Shown one piece after another: positions 42,226 through 50,932 of a DNA stretch of 64,000 bases. The notes below the pieces were generated by a model that saw only the letters and a program-made list of their open reading frames with translations, was not told the origin of the DNA and searched no databases. Both the position numbers and the translations under genes were made by a program. Numbering within the stretch: the first letter of the stretch is position 1; every line of letters starts with the position of its first letter. Source of the stretch: Fibrella arboris (GTDB taxonomy: Bacteria > Bacteroidota > Bacteroidia > Cytophagales > Spirosomataceae); NCBI RefSeq assembly GCF_041321095.1, contig NZ_JBGGWE010000004.1:124001-188000 (forward strand). The letters run 5' to 3'.

Positions 42226-44799
42226 ATGAAGACGACCGTTTTACTTTGTAGTGCTGCCCTGTTCACCGCCAGTTTATCGGCACCTGCTTTGGCCCAGTTT
42301 CCGGGCATGGGGGGCGCGGCACAGCCCAAAGCCCTGCCCGGCACGGCAGGCGATACTAGCCCTAAAGGGACCGCCAAAATAACTGGGTACGTTGTCGATT
42401 CGAGCCTGACCAAGGCCGTTGAATTTGCCAGCATTGCCCTTTACAACAAGGCTACTGGTAAGGCCGTTGACGGCACCGTGGCCGACGACAAAGGGAAATT
42501 CACCCTGAGCAAACTGGTCGCGGGCGACTACAAAGCCCTGATCACCTTTGTGGGTTACCGGACAAAAACCGTTGACAGCCTAACCGTTGCCAACGGCCAA
42601 ACGCTTGATATTGGGGTAATTAAGCTTAGCTCCAGCGTAAAACAGCTTAATGAAGTAGTGGTAACTGGTCAGGCGGCGCTCATTGAAGAGAAGGTTGACC
42701 GGCTGGTGTATAACGCCGAAAAAGATATTGCCGCCAAAGGTGGCGATGCGGCAGACGTACTGCGTAAAGTGCCGCTGCTAACGGTCGATCTGGACGGCAA
42801 TGTATCGCTTCGGGGAAGCAGCAATATTCGCGTGCTGATCAACAACAAACCGAGCACGATCGTAGCCAGCAGTGTGTCTGATGCGCTCAAGCAGATTCCC
42901 GCCGATCAGATCAAAACGGTAGAGGTAATCACCAGCCCATCAGCCAAATACGACGCCGAAGGATCGGGGGGGATTATTAATATAATTACAAAGAAGAATA
43001 GTTTGCAGGGGCTCAACCTGAACGTCGACTCGGGGGTTGGCAACCGGGGTTCTTCGCTCGCCCTGAATGGTAGCTACCGGAAAGGGAAGGCCGGTTTCAC
43101 GCTGGGTGGCTTTGGACGAGGCATCTACAATACCAAAACCGACACCGACCTGGAGCAGACCAGCCAGTCGAATGGAGCAACCACCACGACCAGCCAGATC
43201 GGGAACGGGAGCAGCAACGGTCTTTTTGGTCAATACAACCTGGGATTCGACTATGACCTGGCTAAGAACCAGAGCATTACGGCCGGGGTACGGTATGGTG
43301 TCCGTAACTTCAATACCCTGCAGAACCTGGTCACTCGCCTGGCAACCAATGGTGCGGTCAATTCGAGCGTAAACCGCTTCGTAGATGCCAAAAACCTATC
43401 GGGAACGGTGGATATGAACGTCGATTACCTGCATACCTTCAAACCGCAGCAGGAATGGAGCATCTCGACGCTGTATAGCCGGACAGACCTGACCAATAAC
43501 TTCGACGCGAACCTGTTTGGCACCAATGACGCGCTGGTTAGCCGGCAGCGTAACCTGAACTCGAACGTGAACCAGGAATTTACCCTGCAAACCGATTATC
43601 AGACGCCGATCAAGAAAAACCAGCTGATCGAGTTTGGTGGAAAAGCCATTCTGCGCCGGGTAGACAGTGACTATCGCTACCTGTTTGGCGGCCCAACGGG
43701 CGAACTGTTGACCCAGAACAACAACACGCTGGGCGCACTGACCTACAACCAGAATATCGCGGCAGGCTATACCTCCTATACCTACACCACCAAAAAGCGG
43801 TACACCCTGAAAGGTGGCCTGCGTTACGAACATACGTTCATTGATGCCAGCACCAAAGAAGGCGGTCCCGTTGGTGTTGGTGATTACGGCGTGCTGGTGC
43901 CCAGCGTCAATGCCTCGAAAACCTTTAAAGGAACAACCGTTAAGCTCGGCTACAACCGCCGGATTCAGCGGCCGGGCCTTCAGCAGTTGAATCCCAACTA
44001 CAACGCGTCGAACCCACAGGTGATCACTGTTGGTAACCCCGCTCTGCGTCCCGAACTGACCGATAACTTTGAACTGGGCCTGAGCCGGACTATCAAGAAG
44101 ACGTTTGTCAACGCCACGTTCTTTGGCCGGGTAACCGACAATGCCATCACGCAGGTTAGCCAGCCCTCGGATACCCTGAAGGGTGCTATCGTCACGACGT
44201 ATCAGAACATTGGCCGTCAGCGCGCGTTTGGTACCAACATTTTCACCAACGTAGCCGCCACGTCGAAAATAAATATCGGTGTGTTTTTCAATGCTTTTTA
44301 CACCAAACTAACCGGACAGGTAACGGGTAAAACTGGCCTTTCGCAGGAATTGACCAACGATGGTTTTCAGGTTAGCGGCGGTTCGTTTGTCACGGCTCAG
44401 TTTGCGCACGGCTGGGGTGTACAGGCCTTTGGCTTCATGCAGGGCAACACCATTCAATTGCAGGGAACGCAGGGTGGCTTTGGCTTCTATACCCTGGGGG
44501 TGAAAAAAGATATTGCGAACAAGAAAGGGAGCGTCGGACTGGCGGCCGAGAACTTTCTGTCCAATCGGTTTAATATTCACACCGTGTTGAATTCGCCTCA
44601 GTTCAGTCAGGTCAACGATGTGTATCTTTACAACCGGGGTATTCGTTTAACGTTCACATACAAGATTGGAAAGATGACGATGGAGGCACCTCGCAAAAAA
44701 GCCAAGTCGGTAAATAATGACGATGTGAAGAGTGACGGTGCTGGCGGCGGACAAGCGCCAAGCGGCGGTGCTCCAGCGGGTGGTGCCCCACGGCAGTAA
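42226..44799 (+). CDS. TonB-dependent-receptor-like outer-membrane barrel protein
   Basis: An outer-membrane receptor of 857 residues. The ATG at 42226 (MKTTVLLCSAALFT) is the true start rather than a TTG 18 bp before it. After the signal peptide come a Pro/Gly-rich linker, a carboxypeptidase-regulatory-like domain (ITGYVVDSSLTKAVEFASIALY), a plug domain (DVLRKVPLLTVDLDGNVSLRGSSNIRVLINNKPS and VEVITSPSAKYDAEGSGGIINI) and a ~600-residue barrel of the OMP_b-brl_3 type. The C-terminus is an unusual Gly/Ala/Pro tail (GGGQAPSGGAPAGGAPRQ), not the usual aromatic end. No SusD gene is nearby, so the ligand is unknown. Confidence 0.9.
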   Translation: MKTTVLLCSAALFTASLSAPALAQFPGMGGAAQPKALPGTAGDTSPKGTAKITGYVVDSSLTKAVEFASIALYNKATGKAVDGTVADDKGKFTLSKLVAGDYKALITFVGYRTKTVDSLTVANGQTLDIGVIKLSSSVKQLNEVVVTGQAALIEEKVDRLVYNAEKDIAAKGGDAADVLRKVPLLTVDLDGNVSLRGSSNIRVLINNKPSTIVASSVSDALKQIPADQIKTVEVITSPSAKYDAEGSGGIINIITKKNSLQGLNLNVDSGVGNRGSSLALNGSYRKGKAGFTLGGFGRGIYNTKTDTDLEQTSQSNGATTTTSQIGNGSSNGLFGQYNLGFDYDLAKNQSITAGVRYGVRNFNTLQNLVTRLATNGAVNSSVNRFVDAKNLSGTVDMNVDYLHTFKPQQEWSISTLYSRTDLTNNFDANLFGTNDALVSRQRNLNSNVNQEFTLQTDYQTPIKKNQLIEFGGKAILRRVDSDYRYLFGGPTGELLTQNNNTLGALTYNQNIAAGYTSYTYTTKKRYTLKGGLRYEHTFIDASTKEGGPVGVGDYGVLVPSVNASKTFKGTTVKLGYNRRIQRPGLQQLNPNYNASNPQVITVGNPALRPELTDNFELGLSRTIKKTFVNATFFGRVTDNAITQVSQPSDTLKGAIVTTYQNIGRQRAFGTNIFTNVAATSKINIGVFFNAFYTKLTGQVTGKTGLSQELTNDGFQVSGGSFVTAQFAHGWGVQAFGFMQGNTIQLQGTQGGFGFYTLGVKKDIANKKGSVGLAAENFLSNRFNIHTVLNSPQFSQVNDVYLYNRGIRLTFTYKIGKMTMEAPRKKAKSVNNDDVKSDGAGGGQAPSGGAPAGGAPRQ

Positions 44800-44823
44800 A
44801 AAAACTTAACTAAAACTTGCCTA

Positions 44824-45540
44824 ATGAAAACTAACAAACTTCTGGCCGCAACCCTGGCTGCTTTCGTTACGTTTGGTGCTTATGCCCAAACCGTCGATGA
44901 AATTGTTGACAAACATGTCGCTGCGCTAGGCGGCATGGACAAATTGAGTGCCGTAAAAACGGTGGTTACAGACCGGTCTCTTTCAGTACAGGGCATGGAA
45001 ATACCCACCGTCACCACCGTTGTTGTCGGCAAAGCCATGCGTTCTGAATCAACCGTGATGGGCAACTCAATGGTGCAGGTTGTCAATGGCTCAACGGGCT
45101 GGATGATCCGGCCGGCCATGATGGGTGGCACTGGCGACCCGGAAGATATGGATGCTGCCATGGTGAAGCAGTCAATAAGCCAGTTGTATCCATTTGGCAC
45201 CCTGGTTGGCTATAAAGAAAACGGCACAAAGGTTGAACTGGTTGGTAAAGAACAGGTCGACAAAAAGGATGCGTATCACCTGAAAGTGACCTCGAAAGAG
45301 GGGCAGCCCTACGATTTGTACCTGGATGGAACAACGTACCTGGTCTCTAAAATCAAGGGAAACACAAATGGTCAGGAGAGCGAGATCATGCTGTCTGACT
45401 ACAAGGAAGTGAATGGTGTGAAATTCCCGAACACGATGGAAATCATTGGTGGTCAGATGGGTTCGATCACCTTCAACACCAACAAGGTGACGGTGAATGG
45501 CCCGGTAGACGAAGCGATCTTCAAAAAACCGGCGAAATAA
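44824..45540 (+). CDS. Outer-membrane lipoprotein-sorting-like periplasmic protein
   Basis: A 238-residue exported protein with signal peptide MKTNKLLAATLAAFVTFGAYAQ. The rest is a LolA/LolB-like fold: VDEIVDKHVAALGGMDKLSAVKTVV is the family opening, with later strands VTTVVVGKAMRSESTVMGNSMVQVVNGSTGWMI, DAYHLKVTSKEGQPYDLYLDGTTYLVSKI and VNGVKFPNTMEI. It follows the receptor gene by 24 bp and is almost certainly co-transcribed, so it may serve that receptor, but the ligand is unknown. A terminator follows. Confidence 0.86.
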   Translation: MKTNKLLAATLAAFVTFGAYAQTVDEIVDKHVAALGGMDKLSAVKTVVTDRSLSVQGMEIPTVTTVVVGKAMRSESTVMGNSMVQVVNGSTGWMIRPAMMGGTGDPEDMDAAMVKQSISQLYPFGTLVGYKENGTKVELVGKEQVDKKDAYHLKVTSKEGQPYDLYLDGTTYLVSKIKGNTNGQESEIMLSDYKEVNGVKFPNTMEIIGGQMGSITFNTNKVTVNGPVDEAIFKKPAK

Positions 45541-45563
45541 AAAGTCAGCCTGTCATTCCTCTT

Positions 45564-45603
45564 CGAAAAGCCACTCAGCTACTGAGTGGCTTTTCGCTTT
45601 TTT
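45564..45603 (+). terminator. Intrinsic terminator after the receptor operon
   Basis: A 15-bp perfect stem (45564-45578 with 45582-45596) closed by a 3-nt loop and followed by CTTTTTT. Confidence 0.9.
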
Positions 45604-45668
45604 CGCCATCAGACAGACGTTTCCTACCAGTAGCTGGTTTAGAGTCTGTTGATAACGATATACCCAAC

Positions 45669-46649
45669 ATGCCTACTACGCTTATACTCGGTGCGGGACT
45701 GTCTGGCCTGACTACCGCCCACGAACTAACCCGATTGGGCCATACCGTACTCATTTACGACAAAGGACGCGGCGTTGGTGGCCGAATGGCCACTCGTCGA
45801 CTAACCGATGGCCGCGCCGATCATGGCGCGCAATACTTCTCGGCCCGCTCACCAGACTTCGCTGCGTTCACCCAACGATGGCAGCATGCGGGCGTGGTCA
45901 GTGACTGGCACATTGAGCAGTCGGACCCGGCTTCGTTCCAACACGCGCGCTTTATTGGGGCCGACGGCATGAGCGCTATAGCCAAGTACCTGGCAACCGA
46001 TTTACAGGTGCAGACAGGTAAACGCGCAGTATCCGTTAAACAAGTGCCCCAGGGCTGGGCCGTGACCTTCGACGATGGTCAGACGATTGCGGCCGATTCG
46101 TTGCTGATAACCCTACCTGCTCCCCAGGCGCTGGCGCTCTGGCAGGAGTCTGGCCTGGACCTGGCCGATGCCGACAAAGCAGCGCTGGAAGCGATTCACT
46201 ACGAGCCTTGTTTAGCCGTGATGCTCCAGCTCAGTCAGCCCAGCAACGTACCTACGCCCGGCGGTTTGAAACTACCGCCCGGCACTCCGGTCGCCTGGAT
46301 CGCCGACAATCAGCAGAAAGGCATTTCTCCGGCCGTAACCACCGTAACGCTTCACGCGTCGCACAGTTACAGTCAGCAACACGTAGACGACACCGACCTG
46401 AACGCGCTGATTCCTGAACTGGTCGCCGCTGCGGCGGATTACATTTCGCCGGAGACCATCATCGACCAACAGATTCACCGCTGGCGCTACAGCAACGCCA
46501 CCGAGCGCTACAGCGAGCCTTTTTTGGCAGCGTCAACACCAGCCCCGCTCCTGTTCGGCGGCGACGGGTTTGGGCCGGGCAACATCGAAGGCGCTTTCCT
46601 ATCCGGCCTGGCTATGGCGAAGGAAATAGAAAATGGTACGCGGATTTAA
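45669..46649 (+). CDS. FAD-dependent amine-oxidase/renalase-like oxidoreductase
   Basis: A flavoprotein of 326 residues. The dinucleotide-binding motif is GAGLSGLTTA near the N-terminus, then IYDKGRGVGGRMATRR (the family's GG motif) and DHGAQYFSAR. ITLPAPQAL marks the middle of the fold; the C-terminal FLAASTPAPLLFGGDGFGPGNIEGAFLSGLAMA is the second FAD-contact segment. It belongs to the renalase-like branch of the amine oxidase family; the substrate is unknown. The last four codons form the left arm of an inverted repeat (46635-46647). Confidence 0.88.
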   Translation: MPTTLILGAGLSGLTTAHELTRLGHTVLIYDKGRGVGGRMATRRLTDGRADHGAQYFSARSPDFAAFTQRWQHAGVVSDWHIEQSDPASFQHARFIGADGMSAIAKYLATDLQVQTGKRAVSVKQVPQGWAVTFDDGQTIAADSLLITLPAPQALALWQESGLDLADADKAALEAIHYEPCLAVMLQLSQPSNVPTPGGLKLPPGTPVAWIADNQQKGISPAVTTVTLHASHSYSQQHVDDTDLNALIPELVAAAADYISPETIIDQQIHRWRYSNATERYSEPFLAASTPAPLLFGGDGFGPGNIEGAFLSGLAMAKEIENGTRI

Positions 46650-46797
46650 CAGATTAAACTAGACTCCAGCAGGTTTTTTGATTCAAACGGATCATTCAGA
46701 CGTAGCAGAGCAGATCTGTTATAATCCAGAAATTCGCGCGAATCCGCACGATCCGCACACCATTACAATCCGTGTATCCATCCAAAATCCGCGTACC
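46635..46797. repeat. 13-bp inverted repeat flanking the gap before the S1 gene
   Basis: Left arm 46635-46647 (the last codons of the oxidoreductase gene) is an exact reverse complement of 46785-46797. Between them the words AATCCGC and AATCCGTG recur. The right arm ends 13 bp before the TACCTTTG promoter element. Confidence 0.65.
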
Positions 46798-46810
46798 AAC
46801 ATATTCCGCG

Positions 46811-46818
46811 TACCTTTG
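46811..46818 (+). promoter_or_regulatory. TACCTTTG promoter element, leaderless start
   Basis: An exact TAnnTTTG match that ends 4 nt before the ATG at 46823. It shows that the longer reading frame opening at 46772 is not used, since it would begin upstream of the promoter. Confidence 0.6.
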
Positions 46819-46822
46819 CTCT

Positions 46823-47656
46823 ATGATTAATATTGGCCAGTATAACCGGCTCACGGCCTTGCGCATGACCAGCGTAGGCATGTATCTGGGCGATGAGGAT
46901 GACAATGATGTCCTTCTGCCCAACAAGTACGTCCCTGATGACCTGAAAGAAGGGGACGAAATCAACGTGTTCGTCTATACGGATTCGGAGGATCGGCCCA
47001 TCGCTACTACGCTTCGTCCGGCGGTTAGTCGCAACACGTTTGCCGCGTTGAAATGCGTGGCCATTTCACCCTTTGGTGCGTTTATGGACTGGGGCCTTGA
47101 AAAGGACTTGCTCGTGCCTACCAAAGCCCAGGAAGAACCCATGTCGGAAGGGCGCTGGTATGTGGTATACTGCGGCTACGATGCCGACACAGACCGTCTG
47201 ATCGGTTCATCAAAGATCAATGCGCTGGTCGACGATGAAGCACCCGAAGACCTGAAAGAAGGCGACGAAGTTACGGCGCTCATCTACGAACGAACTGACC
47301 TGGGCCTGATTGCCGTGGTGAACGATCAGTTCCGTGGCTTGTTCTATGCCAACGAGCTCTTCAAACCGCTCCGCATCGGCGATAAGGTGAAGGCGTATGT
47401 TAAACGCATTCGCGAAGATTTCCGCGTAGATCTGAGCCTCCAGCCGGCAGGATACGCCAAAGTAGAACCAAACGCCCAGGCTATTCTCGATAAGCTGAAA
47501 ACACAGAATGGCTTTCTGCCCCTCACCGATTCATCGGACCCTCAGGCTATTTATACGTTGCTTGAGATGAGCAAGAAGACATTTAAGAAAGCAGTAGGGG
47601 CCTTGTATAAGGATCGAAAAATTGTGTTGAAAGACGACGGTATTTATCTGGTATGA
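46823..47656 (+). CDS. CvfB-type S1-like RNA-binding protein
   Basis: A 277-residue protein of the conserved virulence factor B (YitL) family. The start is placed at MINIGQYNRLTAL because the promoter element lies 4 nt ahead of this ATG. It holds three S1-like OB folds in series: the opening MTSVGMYLGDEDDNDVLLPNKYVPDDLKEGDEINVFVYTDSEDRPIATT, then FAALKCVAISPFGAFMDWGLEKDLLVP, and FRGLFYANELFKPLRIGDKVKAYVKRIREDFRVDLSLQ, with a winged-helix-like C-terminus. It overlaps the Sua5 gene by 4 bp (ATGA). Roles in RNA binding and translation are known for the family. Confidence 0.9.
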   Translation: MINIGQYNRLTALRMTSVGMYLGDEDDNDVLLPNKYVPDDLKEGDEINVFVYTDSEDRPIATTLRPAVSRNTFAALKCVAISPFGAFMDWGLEKDLLVPTKAQEEPMSEGRWYVVYCGYDADTDRLIGSSKINALVDDEAPEDLKEGDEVTALIYERTDLGLIAVVNDQFRGLFYANELFKPLRIGDKVKAYVKRIREDFRVDLSLQPAGYAKVEPNAQAILDKLKTQNGFLPLTDSSDPQAIYTLLEMSKKTFKKAVGALYKDRKIVLKDDGIYLV

Positions 47657-48639
47657 TCGGAACAGACCTCAACGCCGCCCGGTACTGGCTAGAGGCGGGA
47701 AACGTAGTTGGCATTCCTACCGAAACAGTATATGGTCTGGCTGGTAACGCATTGAACGAAGAGGCCGTGCTCACGATTTTTCGGGTAAAAAACCGCCCTG
47801 CTTTCGACCCGCTGATCGTGCACACCGATTCGCTCGATAAAGTGCACACCCTGGTTCGCGAACTGCCACCCGTGGCCGAACAGCTGGCACGTACCTGCTG
47901 GCCGGGACCGCTCACCCTACTCCTGCCCAAACGCGACCACGTACCTGACCTGACTACCTCTGGCCTTGATACCGTGGCCATTCGGATTCCGAACCATCCG
48001 CTAACGCTGGCCCTGTTGCAGTCGCTCGATTTCCCGTTGGCCGCGCCGAGTGCCAATCCGTTTGGCTATATCAGCCCCACCACGGCGCAGCACGTGGCCG
48101 ACCAGCTTGGCAATCAGGTGCCCTATATTCTCGACGGTGGCGCCTGCCCCGTTGGGGTCGAGTCAACGATTATTGGGTTCGATGAAGGCGGTCAGGCGGT
48201 CGTGTATCGTCTGGGCGGCATGGCGGTTGAACAACTGGAAGCTATAACGGGGCCACTTCGGGTGCAAACGTCGAGCTCAAACCCGCAGGCGCAGGAAGCT
48301 CCGCAGGCTCCGGGCATGCTCACCTCCCACTACGCCCCCCGTAAACCGCTGACCTTACTGGCCTACGGCGAAGTCTCACCAGAGCTGGGTACGTTGCTCG
48401 CCGGGCCGTCTGCCGGGTCGGTAGGGGCGCTTACTTTCTCAGGTACGTTGCCTGGTATTCCTGTCGAGCATCAATTAGTACTAGCACCGGGTGGCGATGT
48501 GATCGAAGCTGCCCGCAATCTGTTTGCTTACCTGCGGCGTCTGGATGCCCTTCCCGTAACGCATCTTTACGCGCAGTTAATCCCTGATGAAGGACTCGGG
48601 AGGGCTGTCAATGATCGGCTAAGGCGGGCTGCCGCATAG
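47653..48639 (+). CDS. sua5: L-threonylcarbamoyladenylate synthase (Sua5 type)
   Basis: Makes threonylcarbamoyl-AMP for the universal t6A37 tRNA modification. The YrdC domain spans about residues 1-190: GNVVGIPTETVYGLAGNA, VKNRPAFDPLIVH, CWPGPLTLLLPK, VAIRIPNHPLTLALL, LAAPSANPFGYISPT and VESTIIGF. The C-terminal ~120 residues form the extra Sua5 domain, joined by the linker APGMLTSHYAPRKPL, which covers the active site. So this is the long Sua5 type, not the short TsaC. Its ATG overlaps the stop of the S1 protein gene. Linking an RNA-binding and a tRNA-modifying gene in one operon is sensible. Confidence 0.94.
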   Translation: MIGTDLNAARYWLEAGNVVGIPTETVYGLAGNALNEEAVLTIFRVKNRPAFDPLIVHTDSLDKVHTLVRELPPVAEQLARTCWPGPLTLLLPKRDHVPDLTTSGLDTVAIRIPNHPLTLALLQSLDFPLAAPSANPFGYISPTTAQHVADQLGNQVPYILDGGACPVGVESTIIGFDEGGQAVVYRLGGMAVEQLEAITGPLRVQTSSSNPQAQEAPQAPGMLTSHYAPRKPLTLLAYGEVSPELGTLLAGPSAGSVGALTFSGTLPGIPVEHQLVLAPGGDVIEAARNLFAYLRRLDALPVTHLYAQLIPDEGLGRAVNDRLRRAAA

Positions 48640-48693
48640 GTGTTGATCTTGGTCTCGAAAATGCGTAATTTATAGTCATAAACTAGCGAATTT

Positions 48694-49458
48694 ATGATGC
48701 TACAACAGCTACCTATCGACGCATTTGTTCATTATTTTGGTGAGAATCTTGAGTCGTCCCACCAAGAATACTACTGGCCAGTTGGCCAGTCAGGAAAGAG
48801 CCAAGCTGAACTATTAATTCCTGAATTTAAGTGGCACACACCATCTGGTGGATCCGATGAATGCATTGCGCTGAAGCATCATCTAACTGCTAAATGGGAA
48901 ACAGCTGACTTACCAGAAAGACGTTTACTTGCCCGCTGGATTGTGGCCGGTTGGGGCGGTGTCCGTACAAATAGGGAAGAGACACTAGAGGCTCATTTAG
49001 CCATGAGTTTAGATGAAAACAGCAATAAGCCACTTAAAGGCGTAGCTAGCTACTCCAAAATACTGTCAGTTGTTGACTGTAAGAAGTATGCTATTTATGA
49101 CGCTCGCGTGGCGGCCTGTTTGAACGCTGTACAGTTATATACAGAAGCGAAGAGCCCAGTGTTCTTTCGCTACATTCCCAGCCGCAATGGCGAATTCAAA
49201 TCGTATGGTCGGGAAGATAATTTCATAAAAATTTTCTCGAAAGAAACGCTCGTTGGCACGAAGAAAGAGATAGCCAGTGGAATCCGGAAATGGACTGAAG
49301 TTGAGCCAGATCATACTTATTCAACCTACCTTCACCTACTTAACACCATGAAGAAATACTTCCCTGGTAAAGAACTATATCATTTCGAGATGGCTCTGTT
49401 TAGTGCAGCTCCTTTCCTTTGTGCTGAACTGGCTAAAAAGCATTATGCCCGCCTATAG
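48694..49458 (+). CDS. Hypothetical protein, AT-richer than neighbours
   Basis: A 254-residue protein I do not recognise with confidence. The gene is visibly richer in A+T than its neighbours, uses different codons, and holds no AGGTACGT octamer, so it may be acquired. No signal peptide or membrane segment. The central stretch GVASYSKILSVVDCKKYAIYDARVAACLNAVQ resembles the S/T-K-x-L ... IYDxRV motif of OGG-fold, HhH-type DNA-glycosylase-like proteins, but a full match is not claimed. The opening also has WPVGQSGKSQAELLI and LARWIVAGWGGVRTNREET. It stands alone, 54 bp after Sua5 and 50 bp before the serine hydrolase. Confidence 0.6.
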   Translation: MMLQQLPIDAFVHYFGENLESSHQEYYWPVGQSGKSQAELLIPEFKWHTPSGGSDECIALKHHLTAKWETADLPERRLLARWIVAGWGGVRTNREETLEAHLAMSLDENSNKPLKGVASYSKILSVVDCKKYAIYDARVAACLNAVQLYTEAKSPVFFRYIPSRNGEFKSYGREDNFIKIFSKETLVGTKKEIASGIRKWTEVEPDHTYSTYLHLLNTMKKYFPGKELYHFEMALFSAAPFLCAELAKKHYARL

Positions 49459-49508
49459 CTTGATTAATTCAATTTATCCCGTTCCCTCTATTCCTAACCA
49501 ATCTCCCC

Positions 49509-50786
49509 ATGCGCTTCCTGCTTTCACCGGCATTACTGATCGCCTCACTCACGGTGGCTCTTTCCCAACCGTATAAACTGGCCGACACCAAATCACCGGC
49601 AACGGTGGGTATCAATGCCGATCGCCTGCAACGGATTGACCGCGTGCTGAAAGAATATGTCGATCAGGGAAAGCAGGCGGGCATTGTGGCGCTGGTGGTT
49701 CGGAACGGGCAGGTCGTCTACCATAAAGCCTTCGGCGAGAACGGGACGACTACCAAAGCACCACTCCAGCGGGATGCCATCATGCGTATTGCCTCGCAGA
49801 CCAAAGCAATTACCAGTGTGGCTGTGATGATGTTGTACGAAGAGGGTCGTTTTCTGCTCGATGACCCTGTCTCGAAATACATTCCAGCCTTTAAAAAACC
49901 AGTCGTGCTCGATACCTTCAACGAAAAAGACACGACCTACACGACGAAACCAGCCCGGAGCGAAATCACTATTCGGCAACTGCTTACCCACACATCCGGC
50001 TTAAGTTACGCAGGTATTGGCACCAAAGAAGCCGTTGCCATTTACGCCAAAGCAGGCATTCCGAGCGGCATCGGCACGCCCATGTACAGCCTGTCGGCAA
50101 CCATGCCGGCCCTGGCGAAACTGCCGTTGGTGAATCAGCCCGGCGAAAAGTGGACCTACAGCCTGAGCACCGACGTACTGGGCTATTTCGTTGAGGTCAT
50201 CTCAGGCCAATCGCTCGACCAGTTTTTTCGTACCCGTATTTTTGAACCGCTGGGCATGAACGATACATACTTCTACCTGCCGGCCAGTAAAGCATCTCGC
50301 CTTGCAACACTCTATACGGAAGTGCCAGCGACGAGAGCCGTTGTACCGATGCCCGTACAGCCGGGGGGCATTTCGGGCGATTATCCCACTAAAGCAGGTA
50401 CGTATTACTCGGGCGGGGCGGGCCTCTCATCAACGGCTTACGACTATGCGGTTTTTTTGCAAATGATGCTGAACGGCGGCGAATATGGTGGTAAGCGCTT
50501 ATTGGCGCCAGCCACGGTACACCTGATCACCCAGAACCAGATTGGTGCGCTGAACGTGGGTGACAATAAATTTGGCCTTGGCTTTGAAATTGCTACCGAA
50601 AAAGCCGCCGCTAAACTTCCTGTATCGGTTGGTATTTTCAGTTGGGGCGGGTTTTTCGGCACCAGCTACTGGGCCGATCCTGAAAAAGGTATTATTGGTG
50701 TCATCATGACCCAGAAATCCCCAAACTCCTACGGCGACCTGAACGACAAGTTCCGGGTGCTGGTGTATCAGGCGCTGGAGAAATAG
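49509..50786 (+). CDS. Exported class C beta-lactamase-like serine hydrolase
   Basis: A 425-residue exported serine hydrolase of the beta-lactamase class C/EstB/penicillin-binding family. The signal peptide is cut near TVALSQ. The SxxK motif is SQTK in IMRIASQTKAITSVAVMMLYEEG, and the YxN-type motif is YSL in WTYSLSTDVLGYFVEVISG; FSWGGFFGTSYWADP replaces the third (KTG-like) motif with a Gly-rich HxG-type variant. ITIRQLLTHTSGLSY is characteristic. With this motif pattern esterase or DD-peptidase-like activity is more likely than antibiotic resistance. Its last codons and stop lie in the left arm of a 27-bp inverted repeat. Confidence 0.88.
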   Translation: MRFLLSPALLIASLTVALSQPYKLADTKSPATVGINADRLQRIDRVLKEYVDQGKQAGIVALVVRNGQVVYHKAFGENGTTTKAPLQRDAIMRIASQTKAITSVAVMMLYEEGRFLLDDPVSKYIPAFKKPVVLDTFNEKDTTYTTKPARSEITIRQLLTHTSGLSYAGIGTKEAVAIYAKAGIPSGIGTPMYSLSATMPALAKLPLVNQPGEKWTYSLSTDVLGYFVEVISGQSLDQFFRTRIFEPLGMNDTYFYLPASKASRLATLYTEVPATRAVVPMPVQPGGISGDYPTKAGTYYSGGAGLSSTAYDYAVFLQMMLNGGEYGGKRLLAPATVHLITQNQIGALNVGDNKFGLGFEIATEKAAAKLPVSVGIFSWGGFFGTSYWADPEKGIIGVIMTQKSPNSYGDLNDKFRVLVYQALEK

Positions 50787-50850
50787 TTTACTGTTGCGCT
50801 GCTGATCTACCAGACTTTGGGTTAGCAGCGCAACAGTAAACTATTTCTCC
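50777..50850. repeat. Perfect 27-bp inverted repeat that includes a stop codon
   Basis: Arm 50777-50803 (containing the last three codons and the stop of the serine hydrolase gene) is an exact reverse complement of 50824-50850; the loop is 20 nt. So the sequence after the gene repeats its own 3' end in inverted form. Confidence 0.92.
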
Positions 50851-50920
50851 TCCCCGTTAATTTTTCCTAATTCATATCTCGCACACGATTGCCTACAGGC
50901 GCTCGTTGAGTGAAAAAGGC

Positions 50921-50928
50921 TATTTTTG
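50921..50928 (+). promoter_or_regulatory. TATTTTTG promoter element, leaderless start
   Basis: An exact TAnnTTTG match ending 4 nt before the ATG at 50933. It argues that ftsX starts at MARKKKNVG and not at the upstream frame start, 50906. Confidence 0.58.
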
Positions 50929-50932
50929 TTCG

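Noticed and set aside
46772..46822. 17-residue N-terminal extension of the S1 protein
   Set aside because: An exact TACCTTTG promoter element lies inside it, 4 nt before the downstream ATG, and the extension has no conserved look.
49509..50786. Antibiotic-resistance beta-lactamase
   Set aside because: SxxK and YxN-type motifs are present, but the third motif is not that of class C lactamases; esterase or peptidase-like relatives are far more common.
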